A stretch of DNA of 9,033 nucleotides, from the NCBI GenBank assembly GCA_016297535.1, contig JAEDGL010000100.1:1-9033 (forward strand), read 5' to 3'. The translations under genes were made by a program, and so were the position numbers. The stretch is from Clostridia bacterium. GTDB taxonomy: Bacteria; Bacillota; Clostridia; Christensenellales; Aristaeellaceae. The notes below the pieces were generated by a model, which was given only the letters and a program-made list of their open reading frames with translations, was not told the origin of the DNA and made no database searches. Within the stretch, counting starts at the first letter, position 1. Each line of letters starts with the position of its first letter. Of the stretch, positions 6,224-9,033 are shown one piece after another.

Positions 6224-7584
6224 AGCGCATGACCGCCCTGCTCCTGTGCGCGCTGCTTGGCCTGTGCCTGCCCGCACAGGCGGAAAAGTACGACGCAGCG
6301 CCCGCCATTTTTGATGTGCGCTACCAGACGATGGAGCGCAAGGAGGACGACAACCGGTATTTCATCAGCAAGGAATACCTGATTACCACCAACGAAACCG
6401 TGAACGAATGGCTGAAAAACGCCGCCGACGCCTTCGACGAGCAGCTGTTTCCCACCATGCAGCCCGACCCCAGCAAAAATGCCCGCCGCAACAGCCGGCT
6501 GGATATCGAAACGCTGCACTACCTCACCGGGGAAAGCTGCCTGAGCACCCTGGTGCTTGGGCGCGTCAGCTTTGACCGCGTGCAGGTCTGCTCGCCCTTT
6601 GTAACGGCCACCTTTGATCTGGAAACGGGCGAGCAGATCGCCCTGACCGATCTGTTTGCCCCGGACAGCGCCGCCTGGACGCTGATGGCACAGCGGGTGG
6701 AAAGCCATCTGAACAGCCTGTTTGAGCAGGACCAGCGCCAGCCCGAGGCGGTCAGCGCCCTTTGCACCCGTCAGGCGCTGGAGAGCGCCGCCTTTACCCT
6801 GAGCGGGTACGAGCTTACCCTGCATTACGAGGCCAGCCAGGTTTATCCCGGCCGCGCGGGGCTGATGCATGTGCGCTTTTTCTACGATGAGCTGCGCCCT
6901 CTGATGACGCCGCTGGGCCAGCGCCACACCGACAACAGCCGCTGGAAGATGGTGGCCTTTACCTGCGACGACGGCCCGCGCTACGGTCAAACCCAGAATA
7001 CGCTTACCAATTTCCGCCATGGCGGTGCCCGGGCCACCTTTTTTACCGTGGGCAAAAACGCGGCCGACAGCCCGGATGTTGTGATGCGCGCCTTTGACCA
7101 GAACCACATCATTGCCTCCCACAGCTACAACCACTACAGCGGCTACACCATGAAGCCCGAGACCATGCGTCAGGAAGTGGCCGACCACAACGCGCTTTTG
7201 CAGCAGTACACCGGCGAAAACGTAACCCTCTTCCGCGCGCCGGGCGGCACCTATCCGCCGTGGATCGAGGCGGATATCCATCTGCCCATTCTGCAGTGGA
7301 GCGTGGATACCTACGATTATACCGGCAAAACGTACAAGAAAATTTTCTACTCCGTGCGCAACAACGTCAAGGACGGCGACCTCATCCTGTGCCACGACAG
7401 CGGCGCGGAGCTGTACAAGGCCGTGCCCCTGATGACCGAGTACCTCAAGAAAAACGGCTATCTCATGGTAACCGCCGAGGAGCTTGCCCGCGCCAACGGC
7501 GTCATCATGGAGCCAAACGTGGTCTATTACCGCTTTATCGACGGCGATTATTCCAAGCGCACCGACAGCAATTTGCAGGACTGA
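6220..7584 (+). CDS. Secreted PdaC-like polysaccharide deacetylase (DUF3298 + NodB domain)
   Basis: This 454-residue protein starts with a signal peptide (MKRMTALLLCALLGLCLPAQA, cut near residue 21), so it is exported. Residues about 25-230 look like the DUF4163/DUF3298 module (note TGEQIALTDLFAP and FYDELRPLMTP) found ahead of the catalytic domain in B. subtilis PdaC. Residues about 243-425 are a NodB/CE4 domain: motif 1 TCDDGP (D250, D251), motif 2 HSYNH (H301, H305), motif 3 RAPGG (R339), motif 4 DTYD (D363-D366), motif 5 LCHD (H392). The metal triad and catalytic base are intact, so it should remove acetyl groups from cell wall or similar glycans. Motif 1 has Cys249 where Phe is usual. 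The ATG overlaps the tsaD stop (ATGA) and follows AAAGGAAGG (6205-6213). An in-frame extension upstream inside tsaD is rejected. The exact glycan substrate is not evident. Confidence 0.93.
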   Translation: MKRMTALLLCALLGLCLPAQAEKYDAAPAIFDVRYQTMERKEDDNRYFISKEYLITTNETVNEWLKNAADAFDEQLFPTMQPDPSKNARRNSRLDIETLHYLTGESCLSTLVLGRVSFDRVQVCSPFVTATFDLETGEQIALTDLFAPDSAAWTLMAQRVESHLNSLFEQDQRQPEAVSALCTRQALESAAFTLSGYELTLHYEASQVYPGRAGLMHVRFFYDELRPLMTPLGQRHTDNSRWKMVAFTCDDGPRYGQTQNTLTNFRHGGARATFFTVGKNAADSPDVVMRAFDQNHIIASHSYNHYSGYTMKPETMRQEVADHNALLQQYTGENVTLFRAPGGTYPPWIEADIHLPILQWSVDTYDYTGKTYKKIFYSVRNNVKDGDLILCHDSGAELYKAVPLMTEYLKKNGYLMVTAEELARANGVIMEPNVVYYRFIDGDYSKRTDSNLQD

Positions 7585-7607
7585 CCGGCAATCCGCGGGT
7601 TCATTTG

Positions 7608-7635
7608 ACAAAATTTGCGCATTTGAAAATTTTGT
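7608..7635. repeat. Inverted and direct repeats over the glgP promoter
   Basis: ACAAAATTT (7608-7616) and AAATTTTGT (7627-7635) form a perfect 9-bp inverted repeat with a 10-base spacer, covering the -35 and spacer of the proposed promoter. The same stretch holds a direct repeat: CATTTGA at 7602-7608 and again at 7620-7626, 18 bases apart. This could be an operator for a dimeric regulator or a weak AT-rich terminator of the upstream operon; the sequence does not decide. Confidence 0.5.
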
Positions 7636-7643
7636 GATATAAT
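7615..7643 (+). promoter_or_regulatory. Probable sigma-A-type promoter for glgP
   Basis: TGATATAAT (7635-7643) is a perfect -10 box with the TGn extension. TTGCGC (7615-7620) lies 17 bases upstream as a weak -35, which is acceptable for an extended -10 promoter. A perfect TTGACA at 7605-7610 is 27 bases from this -10, too far to pair with it. Transcription would start near 7650, leaving a leader of about 110 bases before glgP. Confidence 0.7.
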
Positions 7644-7649
7644 TTCCCA

Positions 7650-7759
7650 TTGTGTCTACACTATACAGTATGGAACCACCGCCGCCTTTCCCAAAAGGAA
7701 AGCCGGGGCCTGCGGCCAGGGCCGGGGGTCTGATGTTTCATGAAGAAGGAGCTTACATT
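7650..7759 (+). other. GC-rich 5' leader of glgP with small hairpins
   Basis: Downstream of the promoter the composition swings sharply from AT-rich to GC-rich. A 6-bp stem (7686-7691 with 7697-7702, loop CAAAA) is followed by competing GC-rich stems between 7707 and 7724. A strong ribosome binding site AAGAAGGAG (7743-7751) stands 8 bases before the ATG at 7760. I recognise no known riboswitch. Function as an attenuator is possible but unsupported. Confidence 0.4.
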
Positions 7760-9033
7760 ATGCCCACCACCAATTTCGACGTAGCGTCGATCAAGGAAAG
7801 CATCGTTGGCAAGCTGCAGCGCTACTACGGCCTGACGGTTGCCGAAGCCAACTCCCAGCAGATCTACCGTGCCGTAGCCTCCACCGTGCGCGACCAGATC
7901 ATGAAAAAGTGGATGGACAGCCGCATGCGCAACCGCGAGCTGTCCCGCAAGCAGGTGTACTACCTCAGCGTGGAATATCTGCTGGGCCGCAGCCTGAACA
8001 CCAACGTGATCAACCTGTGCAACGAGGAGAACTATGCCCAGGCGCTCAAGGAGCTTCATATCGACGTGCAGTCCATCCTGCCCGTGGAGCCCGACCCGGC
8101 GCTTGGCAACGGCGGCCTGGGCCGTCTGGCGGCCTGCTTCCTGGACAGCCTTGCCAGCCTAGATATTCCCGCCATGGGCTGCACCATCCGTTACGAATAC
8201 GGCCTGTTCCGCCAGAAGATTGTGGAGGGCCAGCAGGTGGAGCTGCCCGACAACTGGCTGCAAAACGGCAACGTGTGGGAGGTTGCCCGCACCGAGGATA
8301 CCGTAACCGTGGAGTTTAACGGCCACATCGAGGAGCGCGTGGACGAGGATGGCCGCCAGATCTACGACCTGGTGGATACCTACAAAATCGACGCCGTGCC
8401 CTACGACATGCCCGTGGTAGGCTACGACAACCAGTGCGTCAACACCCTGCGCACCTGGTCCGCCCGCAGCCAGGAAACCATCGACCTGCGCCGCTTCGGC
8501 GAGGCCGAATATATGAAGGCCATGGAAGAAAAAATGATGGCCGAGGTCATCAACAAGGTTCTTTATCCCGATGACAAGCACTACGAGGGCAAAATGCTGC
8601 GCCTGCGCCAGCAGTACTTCTTTGTAAGCGCCACCATGCAGTACGCCATCAAGCGCTTCAAAAAGCACTACGGCACCAACTGGCAGCTGCTGCCGGAGAA
8701 GTGCGTTTTCCACATCAACGATACGCACCCCGCGCTGGCCATTCCCGAGCTCATCCGCCTGCTCATCGACCAGGAGGGCCTCAGCTGGGAGGAGGCGCAG
8801 AGCCTGACCTACCGCTGCATGGCCTACACCAACCACACCGTGCTGGCCGAGGCGCTGGAAAAGTGGCCCGTGGACATGATGCGCACCACCCTGCCCCGCA
8901 TCTACATGATCCTGGAGGAGCTCAACCGCCGCCTGTGCAACAAGCTGTTCAACTTTTATCCCGATCAGTGGGAGCGCATCGGCCACATGGCCATCATCGG
9001 CTACGGCCAGGTGCACATGGCCAACCTGTGCGT
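7760..9033 (+). CDS. glgP: Glycogen/starch alpha-glucan phosphorylase, 3' end outside the window
   Basis: GT35 phosphorylases cleave alpha-1,4-glucans with phosphate to give glucose 1-phosphate, using pyridoxal phosphate. The first 424 codons are visible, about half of a typical protein of roughly 750-850 residues. Family segments seen are YYLSVEYLLGRSL (67-79), ALGNGGLGRLAACFLDSLA (114-132), IRYEYGLFRQKI (143-154), LPDNWLQNGNVWEV (162-175), LYPDDKHYEGKMLRLRQQYFF (268-288, with the substrate-site region following), HINDTHPALAIPELIRLL (318-335) and YTNHTVLAEALEKWP (356-370). The PLP-binding lysine lies beyond the window. The ATG at 7760 is supported by AAGAAGGAG; an in-frame ATG at 7733 would add nine residues but has a poorer ribosome site. 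It has its own promoter and so begins a new transcription unit; whether other glycogen genes follow cannot be seen. Confidence 0.96.
   Translation, partial: MPTTNFDVASIKESIVGKLQRYYGLTVAEANSQQIYRAVASTVRDQIMKKWMDSRMRNRELSRKQVYYLSVEYLLGRSLNTNVINLCNEENYAQALKELHIDVQSILPVEPDPALGNGGLGRLAACFLDSLASLDIPAMGCTIRYEYGLFRQKIVEGQQVELPDNWLQNGNVWEVARTEDTVTVEFNGHIEERVDEDGRQIYDLVDTYKIDAVPYDMPVVGYDNQCVNTLRTWSARSQETIDLRRFGEAEYMKAMEEKMMAEVINKVLYPDDKHYEGKMLRLRQQYFFVSATMQYAIKRFKKHYGTNWQLLPEKCVFHINDTHPALAIPELIRLLIDQEGLSWEEAQSLTYRCMAYTNHTVLAEALEKWPVDMMRTTLPRIYMILEELNRRLCNKLFNFYPDQWERIGHMAIIGYGQVHMANLC

Noticed and set aside
7605..7610. Perfect TTGACA as the -35 of the glgP promoter
   Set aside because: It is 27 bases from the TATAAT box; at a 17-base spacing the -10 would be AATTTT, which is poor. 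It is kept only as a possible second, weaker promoter element.
5033..7650. Long open frames on the - strand opposite tsaD and the deacetylase (over 400 and 500 codons), with similar ones opposite prfB, the NUDIX gene and glgP
   Set aside because: They are mirror images of GC-biased codon use in well-identified + strand genes, have low-complexity Ala/His/Gln/Gly-rich translations with no recognisable domain, and lack ribosome sites.
7733..7735. In-frame ATG at 7733 as an alternative glgP start
   Set aside because: It would encode the ribosome binding site as protein (MFHEEGAYI). AAGAAGGAG at 7743-7751 is ideally spaced for 7760.
7740..7784. A 14-codon upstream ORF (MKKELTLCPPPIST) overlapping the glgP start in another frame
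   Set aside because: Its ATG sits immediately before the glgP Shine-Dalgarno, with no ribosome site of its own and no regulatory codon pattern; it is most likely chance.

Overview
The window looks like chromosomal core sequence from a GC-rich, low-oxygen, gut-type Gram-positive of the Bacillota, probably class Clostridia. This rests on the clostridial look of SecA and glycogen phosphorylase, the secA/prfB neighbourhood, a DUF1461 membrane protein, a PdaC-like secreted deacetylase, AGGAGG-type ribosome binding sites and codon third positions dominated by C and G. The lineage is inferred from family resemblance, not from a marker comparison. All seven genes are on the + strand. There are no mobile elements, CRISPR arrays, tRNAs or rRNAs.

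Layout. Bases 1-2570 hold most of secA, whose 5' end lies outside the window. A 92-base gap full of GC-rich hairpins leads to a NUDIX hydrolase gene (2663-3169). A 239-base gap (3170-3408), made largely of perfect GC-rich inverted repeats, precedes prfB (release factor 2, 3409-4509). prfB is the first of four tightly packed genes: prfB, a DUF1461 membrane protein (4509-5147), tsaD (5144-6223) and a secreted PdaC-like polysaccharide deacetylase (6220-7584). Each junction overlaps by 1 or 4 bases (TAATG, ATGA, ATGA), so translation is probably coupled. An AT-rich gap (7585-7759) carries a good extended -10 promoter with interleaved direct and inverted repeats. It drives glgP (glycogen/starch phosphorylase), which runs off the right edge.

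How the genes fit together. secA drives protein export. prfB and tsaD serve translation, through stop-codon reading and the t6A modification of tRNAs that read ANN codons. The deacetylase is an exported envelope enzyme. glgP begins a separate, carbon-storage transcription unit. I see no clear promoter or U-tract terminator between secA and the deacetylase, so read-through from secA is possible.

This is mostly ordinary housekeeping DNA, and I do not see a new defence, mobile or biosynthetic system. The points worth a second look are: a prfB reading frame without the usual programmed frameshift; RF2-only stop codons at the coupled junctions downstream of it; two related GC-rich palindromes, one of which supplies the secA stop codon; a large hairpin touching the NUDIX ribosome binding site; changed residues in a conserved SecA motif; a Cys beside the catalytic Asp of the deacetylase; and the repeat-rich glgP promoter.
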